DNA of 6,270 bases from an uncultured Labedella sp. (GCA_934636065.1 CAKTZW010000115.1:1-6270), one strand, 5' to 3'. Positions 1 through 5,412 are shown, counted from the first letter of the stretch. Made by a program: numbers and translations. The notes: generated from the sequence alone by a model not told the origin.

Positions 1-169
1 CCTCTAGATACCAGCCCGCGCCCGGCACTGCCCTCGATCCCCTGATCGATGCGGTCGCCCCGAGTTCCGGGACGATCGACGCGAGAGCTCCCGCGACGAC
101 TGTTGCGATCGATGTTCCCACCAGCTGGCGGCGAGACCAGCGGGGAATTTCCGAGTTGTCACTTCTCAT
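1..169 (-). CDS. Tat-signal exported protein, N-terminal fragment (runs off window)
   Basis: This is the first 56 codons of a minus-strand gene that leaves the window at base 1. It is read from ATG at 169-167, which is preceded by AGAAGG about 9 bases upstream, a good Shine-Dalgarno sequence lying in the last codons of the gene before it. The N-terminus has a polar stretch, a twin-arginine motif SRRQLV at residues 12-17, a hydrophobic stretch at about 17-33 and a small-residue area (GATAS, 37-41) that could be a signal peptidase site. This is the layout of a Tat signal peptide, so the product is probably exported folded. It starts 5 bases after the MauE-like gene stops, so the two are almost certainly co-translated. 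MauE proteins support disulphide-rich partners, such as the light chain of methylamine dehydrogenase, which makes a Cys-rich exported partner plausible. The visible part contains no cysteine and cannot be assigned to a family. Confidence 0.75.
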   Translation of the reverse strand, partial: MRSDNSEIPRWSRRQLVGTSIATVVAGALASIVPELGATASIRGSRAVPGAGWYLE

Positions 170-174
170 ACCGT

Positions 175-705
175 TTACCCTTCTGTGCGTGCGATCGTTC
201 TCGTGCGAGCCGATCGCTCGGCGGCGGCGGTAACGAGTACCGTCAAGACGACCGTCGATGCGGTCCAGATCACCTCAATCGACGGATTGACAGAGCTATC
301 GTTCAGCCGGACGAGGGTAGCCGCGGCGACGACACCGACCAGGGCCGCGTTCCGGACTATCAGGGCCGGCCGAACTTCTGACGATGACAGACTCCCGTGG
401 CAGCCACAGTCCGTCGTGAGCCCACGGCGAAGCACGGACGCCATCGCGACGCTGAACACAGTGAGTAGGGACACCGTCATCAGACTGCTCAGGAGCGGCG
501 CGAACGATGAAGCCAGCGCGAGCCCGGTTGCTATCTCTAGGCGCGGCAGGACCCACGCCATGCGGTGCGAACTGCGAGATCCGACGATCTTGTACGCGCG
601 AACACTTGCAGCGACAACGTCCTGGCCCTCCCTGGCCTTGACGACACCGGACATCACGAAAAACGCTCCGATGAGCGCCAGAACAACGATCGCGGCAACG
701 TCCAT
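175..705 (-). CDS. MauE/DoxX-family redox-associated membrane protein
   Basis: This is a 176-residue integral membrane protein with about four or five hydrophobic segments (near 4-22, 50-70, 72-93, 113-133 and 143-161). Family signatures are visible: an SGVVK element after the first helix (19-23), RLEIATG at the second (55-61), a CGC pair at residues 100-102 and a following RN (118-119). MauE was first described in the methylamine dehydrogenase cluster, where it is needed for maturation of the disulphide-rich light chain. Related proteins are predicted to pass electrons to extracytoplasmic thiols. I chose ATG at 705 over the in-frame ATG at 732 because GAGGGGGG sits just upstream of it. The gene precedes a Tat-signal protein in the same operon. 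Its base composition is clearly lower in GC than the rest of the window (33/60 at 241-300), and it uses a Shine-Dalgarno start where most neighbours look leaderless; both fit acquisition by transfer. Family membership is well supported; a role in methylamine use is not. Confidence 0.82.
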   Translation of the reverse strand: MDVAAIVVLALIGAFFVMSGVVKAREGQDVVAASVRAYKIVGSRSSHRMAWVLPRLEIATGLALASSFAPLLSSLMTVSLLTVFSVAMASVLRRGLTTDCGCHGSLSSSEVRPALIVRNAALVGVVAAATLVRLNDSSVNPSIEVIWTASTVVLTVLVTAAAERSARTRTIARTEG

Positions 706-716
706 TTCGCCCCCCT
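706..716 (-). promoter_or_regulatory. Ribosome binding site that sets the MauE-like start
   Basis: On the minus strand the sequence GAGGGGGGCGAA runs directly into ATG at 705. This purine-rich tract is the only Shine-Dalgarno-like sequence near the possible starts, so it favours ATG 705 over the upstream in-frame ATG at 732, which would add nine residues (beginning MIFGPEGGE) with no membrane or signal character. Confidence 0.6.
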
Positions 717-782
717 CAGGCCCGAAAATCACGTCCGAACGACTCGACGCACTTGCTGAATGCCAGCGCCTAGCCGTTAACC

Positions 783-811
783 AGGGAACGCCGGTCTCGA
801 TGGCATGTCAA
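783..811 (-). promoter_or_regulatory. Candidate promoter of the MauE-like operon
   Basis: The minus strand has a perfect -35 hexamer TTGACA at 811-806, about 100 bases before the MauE-like start. The hexamer 17 bases further on is TTCCCT, a poor -10 match, so the call rests on the -35 alone. TTAACG a little downstream is an alternative -10 with too long a spacer. The rest of the 706-916 gap holds the hairpin at 857-877 and no convincing gene. Confidence 0.3.
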
Positions 812-856
812 GGAAGCCGGGGGGTGAATTTCAGGGTGATTGAGCACGTCCCGCCG

Positions 857-877
857 CGGCGCCACGCTTTGGCGCCG
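857..877. terminator. Perfect 8-bp hairpin downstream of proline iminopeptidase
   Basis: CGGCGCCA (857-864) and TGGCGCCG (870-877) are exact inverse complements around the loop CGCTT. The hairpin lies about 40 bases past the stop of the minus-strand iminopeptidase gene and upstream of the MauE-like operon, which is where a terminator would be needed. No T-tract follows on either strand. T-poor GC-rich terminators are reported in Actinobacteria, but without the tract this remains a candidate. Confidence 0.4.
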
Positions 878-916
878 ACTTCATGTTGGGCTCGCTCGCT
901 CGGCCGCTCGCCGCCC

Positions 917-1873
917 TCAGAGGTCGGCGAAGCGATCCGTCGCGGTGACGAGGGCGTCGAGGATGCCCGGCTCGTCGAAGGCGTGGCCGGCATCCGGGAT
1001 CATGTGGAGCTCGGCCTCCGGCCACGCGCGGTGCAGGTCCCAGGCGGTGAACGGCGGGGTGCAGAGGTCGTAGCGGCCCTGCACGATCACGGCGGGGATG
1101 TCGCGGAGGCGCGGGGCGTCGCGGACCAGCTGGTCCGGCTCGAACCAGCCCTTGTTCACGAAGTAGTGGTTCTCGATGCGCGCGAAGGCGAGCGCGTAGG
1201 CGGGCTCGGTGAACGTCGCGATGAGGTCCTCCCGCGGGATCAGCGTGATCGCCGACGCCTCCCAGCCGGACCACGCGACCGCAGCCGGCCCGTGGATCGC
1301 GGGATCGGGGTGGTTGAGGAGCCGGTGGTATGCGCCGATGAGCGAGCGGCGCTCGTTCTCGGGCACCGGCGCGACGAAGCCCTCCCACCGTTCGGGGAGC
1401 AGCGCGCCGGCGCCGCCCTCGTAGAACCAGTCGAGCTCGCTCCGCCGCAGGGTGAAGACGCCGCGCAGCACGATCTCGGTCACGCGCTCGGGATGGGTCT
1501 CGGCGTAGGCGAGCGCGAGGGCACTGCCCCACGATCCGCCGAACACCTGCCACCGATCGATGCCGCGGGCCTCGCGCAGCCGCTCGATGTCCGCGACGGA
1601 GTGCCACGTGGTGTTCGCGGTGAGGTCGGGGTCCTCGCTCGCGTGCGGGGTGCTGCGGCCGCAGCCGCGCTGATCGAACAGCACGATGCGGTAGCGCGCG
1701 GGGTCGAAGACGCGGCGCTGGTTCGGGTTCGTGCCCGCCCCCGGACCCCCGTGCAGGAAGACGACGGGCTTGCCGTCGGGATTGCCCGACTCCTCCCAGT
1801 ACAGTCGCTGCCCGTCGCCGACGTCGAGCATGCCGGAGTCGTAGGGTTCGATCTCGGGGTAGAAGCCGCGCAT
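917..1873 (-). CDS. pip: Proline iminopeptidase (alpha/beta hydrolase, peptidase family S33)
   Basis: This enzyme removes N-terminal proline from peptides in the cytoplasm and takes part in peptide turnover. The 318-residue product has the normal family length and every expected element in order: HGGPG oxyanion-hole motif at 41-45, DQRGCGRS at 67-74, nucleophile elbow GGSWGS at 112-117 (Ser114), acid residue in GRYD (Asp269) and catalytic His in AGHA (His297). The cap-region signatures ANTTWH (86-91), ENHYF (234-238) and GWFEPDQL (242-249) are also typical of the proline-specific S33 peptidases, separating it from general hydrolases. There is no signal peptide. ATG at 1873 is the natural start because the family N-terminus (FYPEIEPYDSG) follows at once. 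A TAGGCT box six bases upstream suggests a leaderless transcript. The gene lies 9 bases downstream of an unrelated membrane protein gene on the same strand and could also be read through from it. Confidence 0.95.
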   Translation of the reverse strand: MRGFYPEIEPYDSGMLDVGDGQRLYWEESGNPDGKPVVFLHGGPGAGTNPNQRRVFDPARYRIVLFDQRGCGRSTPHASEDPDLTANTTWHSVADIERLREARGIDRWQVFGGSWGSALALAYAETHPERVTEIVLRGVFTLRRSELDWFYEGGAGALLPERWEGFVAPVPENERRSLIGAYHRLLNHPDPAIHGPAAVAWSGWEASAITLIPREDLIATFTEPAYALAFARIENHYFVNKGWFEPDQLVRDAPRLRDIPAVIVQGRYDLCTPPFTAWDLHRAWPEAELHMIPDAGHAFDEPGILDALVTATDRFADL

Positions 1874-1885
1874 GTGCTCAGCCTA
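1874..1885 (-). promoter_or_regulatory. pip: Leaderless -10 box of proline iminopeptidase
   Basis: The minus strand reads TAGGCTGAGCACATG: a TANNNT -10 box (1885-1880), six bases, then the start codon. Transcription starting about 7 bases after the box would begin at or next to the A of ATG. There is no convincing Shine-Dalgarno sequence. The box overlaps the TAG stop (1885-1883) of the upstream membrane protein gene. No good -35 was seen. Confidence 0.5.
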
Positions 1886-2314
1886 GGGAGTCGGCGCCCG
1901 TCGCCTTCGCTCGACGTGCAGTGTGCCCACGAAGACGACGACAGCCGCAACGAGTGCCAGAGCGAACGAGTACGTCGTCCGTTCCATGGCCACAGCCCAG
2001 AATGAGGCACCGATGGCGAGGATGACGATGCTCGCGATACCGGCCAGGGCGATCCTCCGCCCGCCTCTCGGCCATTCCGATCCGCCCCCCGCCGCGCCCC
2101 GTGCTGATTCGGTGAGCGCGAGAGCGACGCTCGATAGCCCGGTGATGAAGACAGTGGTCGAAATGTCGCCGGACGCCGGCGACCAGACGATCAACCCCGT
2201 GAAGAGGGCTACGAGGGTGGCATAAACGACCGGCGAGGGCGAACTCTCGCGGGCAGTCCGCTCTGCCTCCGGCGGGCGAGCCGGCGGCGTTATCGGATCA
2301 AAGTATCTATTCAT
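1883..2314 (-). CDS. Four-helix membrane protein of unknown function
   Basis: This is a 143-residue protein that I do not recognise. Residues 1-28 are polar and proline-rich (PITPPARPPE) and look cytoplasmic. Four hydrophobic segments follow at about 29-45, 52-68, 88-109 and 114-134, arranged as two hairpins separated by a Gly/Arg-rich loop (70-87). The tail HVERRRRAPTP is strongly basic, which by the positive-inside rule also places the C-terminus in the cytoplasm. No catalytic or metal-binding motif is visible and there are no cysteines. The start is ATG at 2314, with a CATAAT box 7 bases before it and no Shine-Dalgarno sequence. The proline iminopeptidase gene begins 9 bases after its stop, so they may share a transcript, although that gene also appears to have its own promoter. 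It is probably a real gene, given the coherent helix pattern and promoter; the function is unknown. Confidence 0.75.
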   Translation of the reverse strand: MNRYFDPITPPARPPEAERTARESSPSPVVYATLVALFTGLIVWSPASGDISTTVFITGLSSVALALTESARGAAGGGSEWPRGGRRIALAGIASIVILAIGASFWAVAMERTTYSFALALVAAVVVFVGTLHVERRRRAPTP

Positions 2315-2327
2315 GTATGCGATTATG
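2315..2327 (-). promoter_or_regulatory. Leaderless -10 box of the four-helix membrane protein gene
   Basis: The minus strand has CATAAT (2327-2322), five of six matches to TATAAT, followed by CGCATAC and ATG. The 7-base spacing places the predicted transcription start at the start codon. No purine-rich ribosome site exists between them. No clear -35 hexamer lies at the usual distance. Confidence 0.55.
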
Positions 2328-2436
2328 CGCAGACCTCAGCGATGCGGCACCGATGAAAGTCCTATGTGGAAACGTTCAAGGTAGGGTACGACACCGGCGC
2401 GGGCGGGCGTCGCGTCGGGAGGGGCGCGCTTCGACG

Positions 2437-2493
2437 GGCTCAGCGACCGTTACCCGGCTCAGCGACCGTACCTCGGCTCAGCGAGCGTGGGGA
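2437..2493. repeat. Three tandem copies of a 19-bp repeat
   Basis: Units at 2437-2455, 2456-2474 and 2475-2493 share the 14-base core GGCTCAGCGA(C/G)CGT, then diverge over the last five bases. The first is preceded by GCTTCGACG, giving TTCGACGGGCTCAGCGACCG. This resembles the short dispersed TTCGACAGGCTCAG-type repeats I recall from many high-GC genomes; that resemblance is from memory and not verified. The third copy overlaps the last codons of the XRE regulator: its TCA at 2478-2480 is the TGA stop on the minus strand. The rest of the 2315-2477 gap has no gene that I can support. Confidence 0.8.
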
Positions 2494-3329
2494 GTCGGTT
2501 CCCTGAGCTCTTGCGTCCCGGCGACGCGGAGGAGCGCGAGCTTCTCCGCTGCCTCCGAGCCGGGTGCAGCGGTGTAGACGACGATGCGCATGTCGGTCCC
2601 CGGAGCGCTCAGGACGTCGCAGTCGAGCTCGACGGGACCGATCACGGCGGAACGGACCGTCTTGCGGCTCGACGTGTGGGAGGCGACCGTCGCCGTCTCC
2701 CATGCCGCGGCGAACAGGGGCGAGTCGCGGCGCAGCAGGCGCACGAGTTCGGCGATGCGGGCGTCGTCCGGGTAGAGGCCGGCCGCGCGGCGGAGATCCG
2801 CGGAGAGGTCCGATGTGAATGCCTCGTCGTGGCCCTCCGCGAACTCGATCGGACCCGGGCCGTGGAGGAAGTACCGCCAGGCGACGTTGTTCTCGTACCC
2901 GACGCTTTCCGAGGGATCACCGAACACGGCCGCCCACATCGGGTTCCAGTGCACGGTGTCCCATGCGGCCGTCATGACCGCGACGGGGAAGTCGGCGAGG
3001 CGGTCGACCACCCGGAACACGCCGGGCGGGATGTGTCGCGGCGCGATGCGAGCGGACGGGATGGGCGCCCCGGCGACGCGGAAGAGGTGGTCGCGCTCCT
3101 CCTCGTCGAGTCGGAGGGCGCGGGCGAGGGCCGTGAGGGTCTGCGCCGAGGGATTCGTCGCGCGCCCCTGTTCGAGTCGGACGATGTAGTCGACGCTCAC
3201 GCCGGCGAGCGCCGCGAGCTCCTCGCGGCGGAGTCCGCTCGTGCGTCGCCCGGCTCCCGCGGGCATGCCGACCTGCTGCGGCGTGACGCGGTCGCGCCAC
3301 GCGCGCAGGACCGTCGCGAACTCACTCAT
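2478..3329 (-). CDS. XRE-family regulator with MmyB-like ligand-binding domain
   Basis: This is a 283-residue DNA-binding regulator. Residues about 5-86 form a Cro/C1-type helix-turn-helix domain; the recognition part GLRREELAALAGVSVDYIVRLEQGR spans 32-56 and is very typical of this group. Residues about 105-270 match the MmyB-like ligand-binding domain, with WNPMWAAVFGD (128-138), a DLRRAAGLYPDD helix (178-189), a SPLFAAAWE segment (203-211), SSRKTV (220-225) and the closing VVYTAAPGSEAAEKLALL (250-267). Members of this family commonly lie divergent from a short-chain dehydrogenase gene, as here, and are thought to sense a small hydrophobic ligand and control that gene. The ATG at 3329 gives the full helix-turn-helix domain. 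The last codons and stop lie in a tandem repeat, so the C-terminus after about residue 275 may have been reshaped by it. The ligand is unknown. Confidence 0.93.
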   Translation of the reverse strand: MSEFATVLRAWRDRVTPQQVGMPAGAGRRTSGLRREELAALAGVSVDYIVRLEQGRATNPSAQTLTALARALRLDEEERDHLFRVAGAPIPSARIAPRHIPPGVFRVVDRLADFPVAVMTAAWDTVHWNPMWAAVFGDPSESVGYENNVAWRYFLHGPGPIEFAEGHDEAFTSDLSADLRRAAGLYPDDARIAELVRLLRRDSPLFAAAWETATVASHTSSRKTVRSAVIGPVELDCDVLSAPGTDMRIVVYTAAPGSEAAEKLALLRVAGTQELREPTPHAR

Positions 3330-3341
3330 GCAGCCAGTATG
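3330..3341 (-). promoter_or_regulatory. Leaderless -10 box of the XRE regulator
   Basis: CATACT on the minus strand (3341-3336) is followed by six bases (GGCTGC) and ATG. It matches TATAAT at four of six positions and has the same geometry as the other leaderless-type starts in this window. No Shine-Dalgarno sequence is present. Confidence 0.45.
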
Positions 3342-3361
3342 CGCGTGGCCGGATCAGCGCG

Positions 3362-3382
3362 GGTGGTACCGCCGATCCCACC
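3362..3382. promoter_or_regulatory. Candidate operator in the regulator/SDR divergent region
   Basis: The 101-bp gap between the divergent genes contains GGTGGTACCGCC (3362-3373), a 12-bp near-palindrome centred on GGTACC with one mismatched pair of positions. It also contains a wider dyad GGTGG-N11-CCACC (3362-3366 with 3378-3382). Dyads in this position are the usual targets of such regulators. Sitting about 33 bases from the regulator start and 50 from the SDR start, it could affect both promoters. The assignment rests on symmetry and location only. Confidence 0.35.
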
Positions 3383-3430
3383 GTCGACCGTTACCTGGGG
3401 CGTTGCGCGCCGCGACCTCAGAGTCGAGCC

Positions 3431-4111
3431 ATGACAACAACACTCATCACCGGGGCCAACAAGGGTCTCGGACTCGAAACCGCCCGCCGCCTCCTCGCCG
3501 CTGGTCACACCGTCTATGCCGGGATGCGGGATCTCGGCGCGGGCGATGCCGCCCGGGAGCTCGGCGCGCACGCTCTGCAGCTCGACGTGACGGACGACGC
3601 GTCGGTCACCGCCGCCATCGCGCAACTCCCCGCACTCGACGTCCTCGTCAACAACGCCGGCATCGCCGGGACCTCGGCCTCGGTCGACGACCTCACACCG
3701 CGCGCGAACGACGAAGTGTTCGCGACGAACGTCACGGGGATCGTCCGGGTATCGCAGGCGGCGCTCCCGCTGCTCGCAGGCTCCGCGAACCCGGTGATCG
3801 TCAACGTCGCGAGCGGCCTCGGCTTCCCGCGCTTCCTCCTGGACACCTCCCGGGCAGAGGGTCACGTCATGGCCGTGCCGTACGTGGCCTCGAAGGCCGC
3901 GGTCATCGCCCTCACGGTCCAGTACGCGAAGAACCTGCCGAACATGCGCATCAACGTCATCGACCCGGGGTACACCGCCACCGATCTGAACGGGCACTCC
4001 GGCCACCAGTCGGTCACGGAGGGCACCGACGCGATCGTCGCGATGGCGACGGTCGCGGCGGACGGTCCCTCCGGGACCTTCTCCGATCGCACGGGCGTCA
4101 TCGCCTACTGA
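3431..4111 (+). CDS. SDR-family NAD(P)-dependent oxidoreductase
   Basis: This is a 226-residue classical short-chain dehydrogenase/reductase, a soluble enzyme that oxidises or reduces a carbonyl/hydroxyl group with NAD(H) or NADP(H). Visible motifs are the cofactor glycine motif TGANKGLG (7-14), Asp52 in LDVTD, NNAG (74-77), Asn100, catalytic Ser128 in VNVASG, catalytic Tyr151 and Lys155 in YVASK, and the DPGYTATDLN segment (178-187). The C-terminal TFSDRTGVIAY resembles the F-D-x-x-G ending of carbonyl-reductase-like SDRs. The basic residue in the glycine motif (Lys11) and Arg33 suggest NADP preference; that is an inference. Length is slightly short but complete. ATG at 3431 has only a weak GAG upstream; no earlier start would fit because the glycine motif begins at residue 7. 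It is divergent from the XRE/MmyB-like regulator that probably controls it. The substrate cannot be told from the sequence. Confidence 0.93.
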   Translation: MTTTLITGANKGLGLETARRLLAAGHTVYAGMRDLGAGDAARELGAHALQLDVTDDASVTAAIAQLPALDVLVNNAGIAGTSASVDDLTPRANDEVFATNVTGIVRVSQAALPLLAGSANPVIVNVASGLGFPRFLLDTSRAEGHVMAVPYVASKAAVIALTVQYAKNLPNMRINVIDPGYTATDLNGHSGHQSVTEGTDAIVAMATVAADGPSGTFSDRTGVIAY

Positions 4112-4128
4112 CGGCTGATGCCGCCGAC

Positions 4129-4188
4129 CGCGACACCTCGCGCCGAGAGCGCCACGACCTCGTGTGGCGCTCGGCTGAAGGTGTCGCG
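4129..4188. terminator. 60-nt imperfect hairpin downstream of the SDR gene
   Basis: The outer stem is CGCGACACCT (4129-4138) with AGGTGTCGCG (4179-4188), 10 perfect pairs. A 3x3 internal loop follows, then GCC/GGC, a two-base bulge and GAGCGCCAC (4147-4155) with GTGGCGCTC (4164-4172), nine perfect pairs around an 8-base loop. It starts 17 bases after the SDR stop, a natural place for a terminator, but no T-tract follows. Its length and bulged shape also resemble REP-type mobile hairpins, so it may be a repeat element that serves as a terminator or RNA stabiliser. Confidence 0.55.
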
Positions 4189-4193
4189 CTCGC

Positions 4194-4303
4194 GGGCGCG
4201 GGGCGCGGGTGCGGGGTGCGGGGCGCGGGTGGGGGCGCGGGTGCGGGGCGTGGGCGGGTGCGGGGCGGGGCCGGGCGGGCTGGGGTGCGGGCGTCGGGTG
4301 GGG
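4194..4303 (+). repeat. G-run array with G-quadruplex potential
   Basis: On the plus strand, 110 bp hold 19 runs of three to five G, every one separated by only 1-4 bases, built from degenerate GCGGG/GTGCGGG units. This is far beyond the four runs needed for an intramolecular G-quadruplex. No coding region explains it. It lies between the SDR hairpin and the promoter of the 4349 gene, so a transcript reading through from the SDR gene would carry it as RNA. The neighbouring 4112-4342 stretch holds otherwise only the hairpin and the -10 box. Confidence 0.75.
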
Positions 4304-4336
4304 ACTTCACCCCTGGGCCTCGCGCGCCGAGGTCAA

Positions 4337-4348
4337 TAGGCTGTGCGC
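4337..4348 (+). promoter_or_regulatory. Leaderless -10 box of the 4349 gene
   Basis: TAGGCT (4337-4342), then six bases, then ATG at 4349. The arrangement is nearly identical to that before the iminopeptidase gene (TAGGCTG, then ATG with six intervening bases). It supports ATG 4349 over the in-frame GTG at 4343, which would directly abut the box. No convincing -35 was found. Confidence 0.5.
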
Positions 4349-4867
4349 ATGGGGATACGACGGTGGACGGCGCTGCTCGCCGCAGCAGGGCTCTTCGGGT
4401 GGATGCTCGTGCTCTTCTTCGGAGGATCGAGCACCGAGGAGAGTGTGGAGGTACGCGACGGTGCCGCCGATGTCACGACGGCGTCGGCTGACATCTCATG
4501 CGCGTCGATCGCGGACGCGGCGAACGGTCGCGCGACCGACTGGCCGCTCGACGAGGCCGGCGAGCGCTCGCTGGCACTGAGCAGCGCGGTCGACGTCGCC
4601 GAGGCGGCCTGCGATCGGGTACGGGACGCCCGCGGTACCCAGATCTCTCTGCTCGGCGTGCCCGCGGCGGTGCTCGGCGTCGTCGGCCTCGTCGGGGTCG
4701 TCGGCCGCACCTCCGAGCGTGGGGACGTGATCGCCGACGCCGCTGCCGAGCGTGCCGCGAGGGCCGCGGCCTCCGACGTGCCCCGCGTCGACTCGGTGGC
4801 CGGTGGCGCGCCGCCGGCATCGCAGGTCTCCCCCGCGGCCGGGGACGACCCCGGCCCCCGATCGTAG
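4349..4867 (+). CDS. Two-helix membrane protein of unknown function
   Basis: This is a 172-residue protein I do not recognise. A basic N-terminus (GIRRW) leads into a hydrophobic helix at about 6-26. A polar, acidic loop of some 70 residues follows (27-97) with exactly two cysteines, Cys51 and Cys88, then a second helix at about 98-119 rich in Val/Gly/Leu, and an Ala/Pro-rich charged tail (120-172). With basic residues before the first helix, the likely topology is both ends inside and the loop outside, where the two cysteines could form a disulphide. It is the first gene of a tight three-gene plus-strand cassette; the next gene starts 5 bases after its TAG stop. ATG 4349 is preferred to GTG 4343 because of the -10 box spacing; the difference is two residues. 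The function cannot be inferred beyond membrane location and co-expression with the genes downstream. Confidence 0.75.
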   Translation: MGIRRWTALLAAAGLFGWMLVLFFGGSSTEESVEVRDGAADVTTASADISCASIADAANGRATDWPLDEAGERSLALSSAVDVAEAACDRVRDARGTQISLLGVPAAVLGVVGLVGVVGRTSERGDVIADAAAERAARAAASDVPRVDSVAGGAPPASQVSPAAGDDPGPRS

Positions 4868-4872
4868 GCGTC

Positions 4873-5412
4873 GTGTCCTGGTCCGGCCCCGACCCGGGGC
4901 TTCGGGGTTCGCTCACACCCGAGGAATTGTGGACGACGGTCTACCCGGCTGCGCTCCTGACGGGTGAGCCGAGCCGACTCGATGAGGTCACGGCGTTCCT
5001 CCACCGGCGGCTCACGGAGTCGATGGGTTTCCAGCCCGCCGATGCGGTCGGCGCGACGCCGCAGACGCTGCTCTACCAGCGTGGTGGCAAGCGTCGTCGC
5101 GCGCTCGCGATCCTCGCCGACGCGATGACGACGGGCGGGGGAGGCCGCTTCAACATCACCTACTACATCCTCCTCGAGCGCACCGCCCCGACGGATCTCC
5201 TGTTCTCGGTGCACGGAATCGACGCCACGTTGCGCGCCCGCTTCAGCCCGCACCAGACCTTCGGGGATCTCTTCGCCGAGGGCGGCGCGCTGTTCCCGGA
5301 CGTCGCAAGCACCTCATGGTTCGACTCGCGGACGCTCCCGACAGCCTTCGCCTCCTCGCCCGACGGAATCGCACGGCTCCTGGGCGCGACGCGTGCGTTC
5401 TGGTCGACGTGA
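4873..5412 (+). CDS. Soluble protein of unknown family, middle gene of the kinase cassette
   Basis: This is a 179-residue protein starting at GTG 4873. The open frame extends upstream to 4498, but that part overlaps the membrane protein gene and translates as Arg-rich shadow sequence. GTG 4873 follows the preceding stop by 5 bases, with AGG just upstream. There are no membrane helices or signal peptide and no cysteines. It begins with a LTPEELW helix (14-20), contains a basic patch GGKRRRAL (71-78) and a glycine run (88-91), then a beta-like segment FNITYYILLER (93-103), and ends with aromatic-rich stretches (STSWF, AFWST). I see no family signature. Its TGA stop overlaps the GTG start of the P-loop protein by four bases (GTGA), so the two are translationally coupled and probably act in the same process. 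Possible roles include a partner or substrate of the kinase, but nothing in the sequence proves that. Confidence 0.7.
   Translation: MSWSGPDPGLRGSLTPEELWTTVYPAALLTGEPSRLDEVTAFLHRRLTESMGFQPADAVGATPQTLLYQRGGKRRRALAILADAMTTGGGGRFNITYYILLERTAPTDLLFSVHGIDATLRARFSPHQTFGDLFAEGGALFPDVASTSWFDSRTLPTAFASSPDGIARLLGATRAFWST

Noticed and set aside
185..2005. 606-codon plus-strand open frame
   Set aside because: It runs antisense across the MauE-like gene, the iminopeptidase and part of the membrane protein gene. It is Arg/Ala/Val-rich without any motif, a normal by-product of high GC, while the opposite strand encodes recognisable families.
2437..2493. Possible CRISPR array
   Set aside because: Units are 19 bp and directly adjacent with no unique spacers and no cas genes; it is a plain tandem repeat.
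2487..3434. 315-codon plus-strand open frame over the XRE regulator
   Set aside because: The antisense regulator has a clear helix-turn-helix and ligand-binding domain; this frame is composition-driven and has no domain.
3326..4006. 226-codon minus-strand open frame over the SDR gene
   Set aside because: The plus-strand SDR has every catalytic motif; the antisense product is Arg/Gly/Asp-rich with no family features.
4209..4580. Small open frame through the G-run array
   Set aside because: Its Gly/Ala/Arg/Trp-only translation reflects the G-run composition; there is no start signal and no conservation evidence.
4498..4872. Upstream extension of the middle cassette gene
   Set aside because: This part is an out-of-frame shadow of the two-helix membrane protein and is dominated by Arg and Gly. 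The start at GTG 4873 directly after the preceding stop is much more likely.
4333..5253. 306-codon minus-strand open frame over the membrane protein gene and middle cassette gene
   Set aside because: Low-complexity Ser/Ala/Arg translation, and the plus strand shows coupled starts and stops plus a downstream Walker A gene.
5316..5408. Longer N-terminus for the P-loop protein from ATG 5316
   Set aside because: It would overlap the upstream gene by about 97 bases and add residues before a Walker A strand that normally sits at the very N-terminus. The GTGA overlap at 5409 is a typical coupled start.
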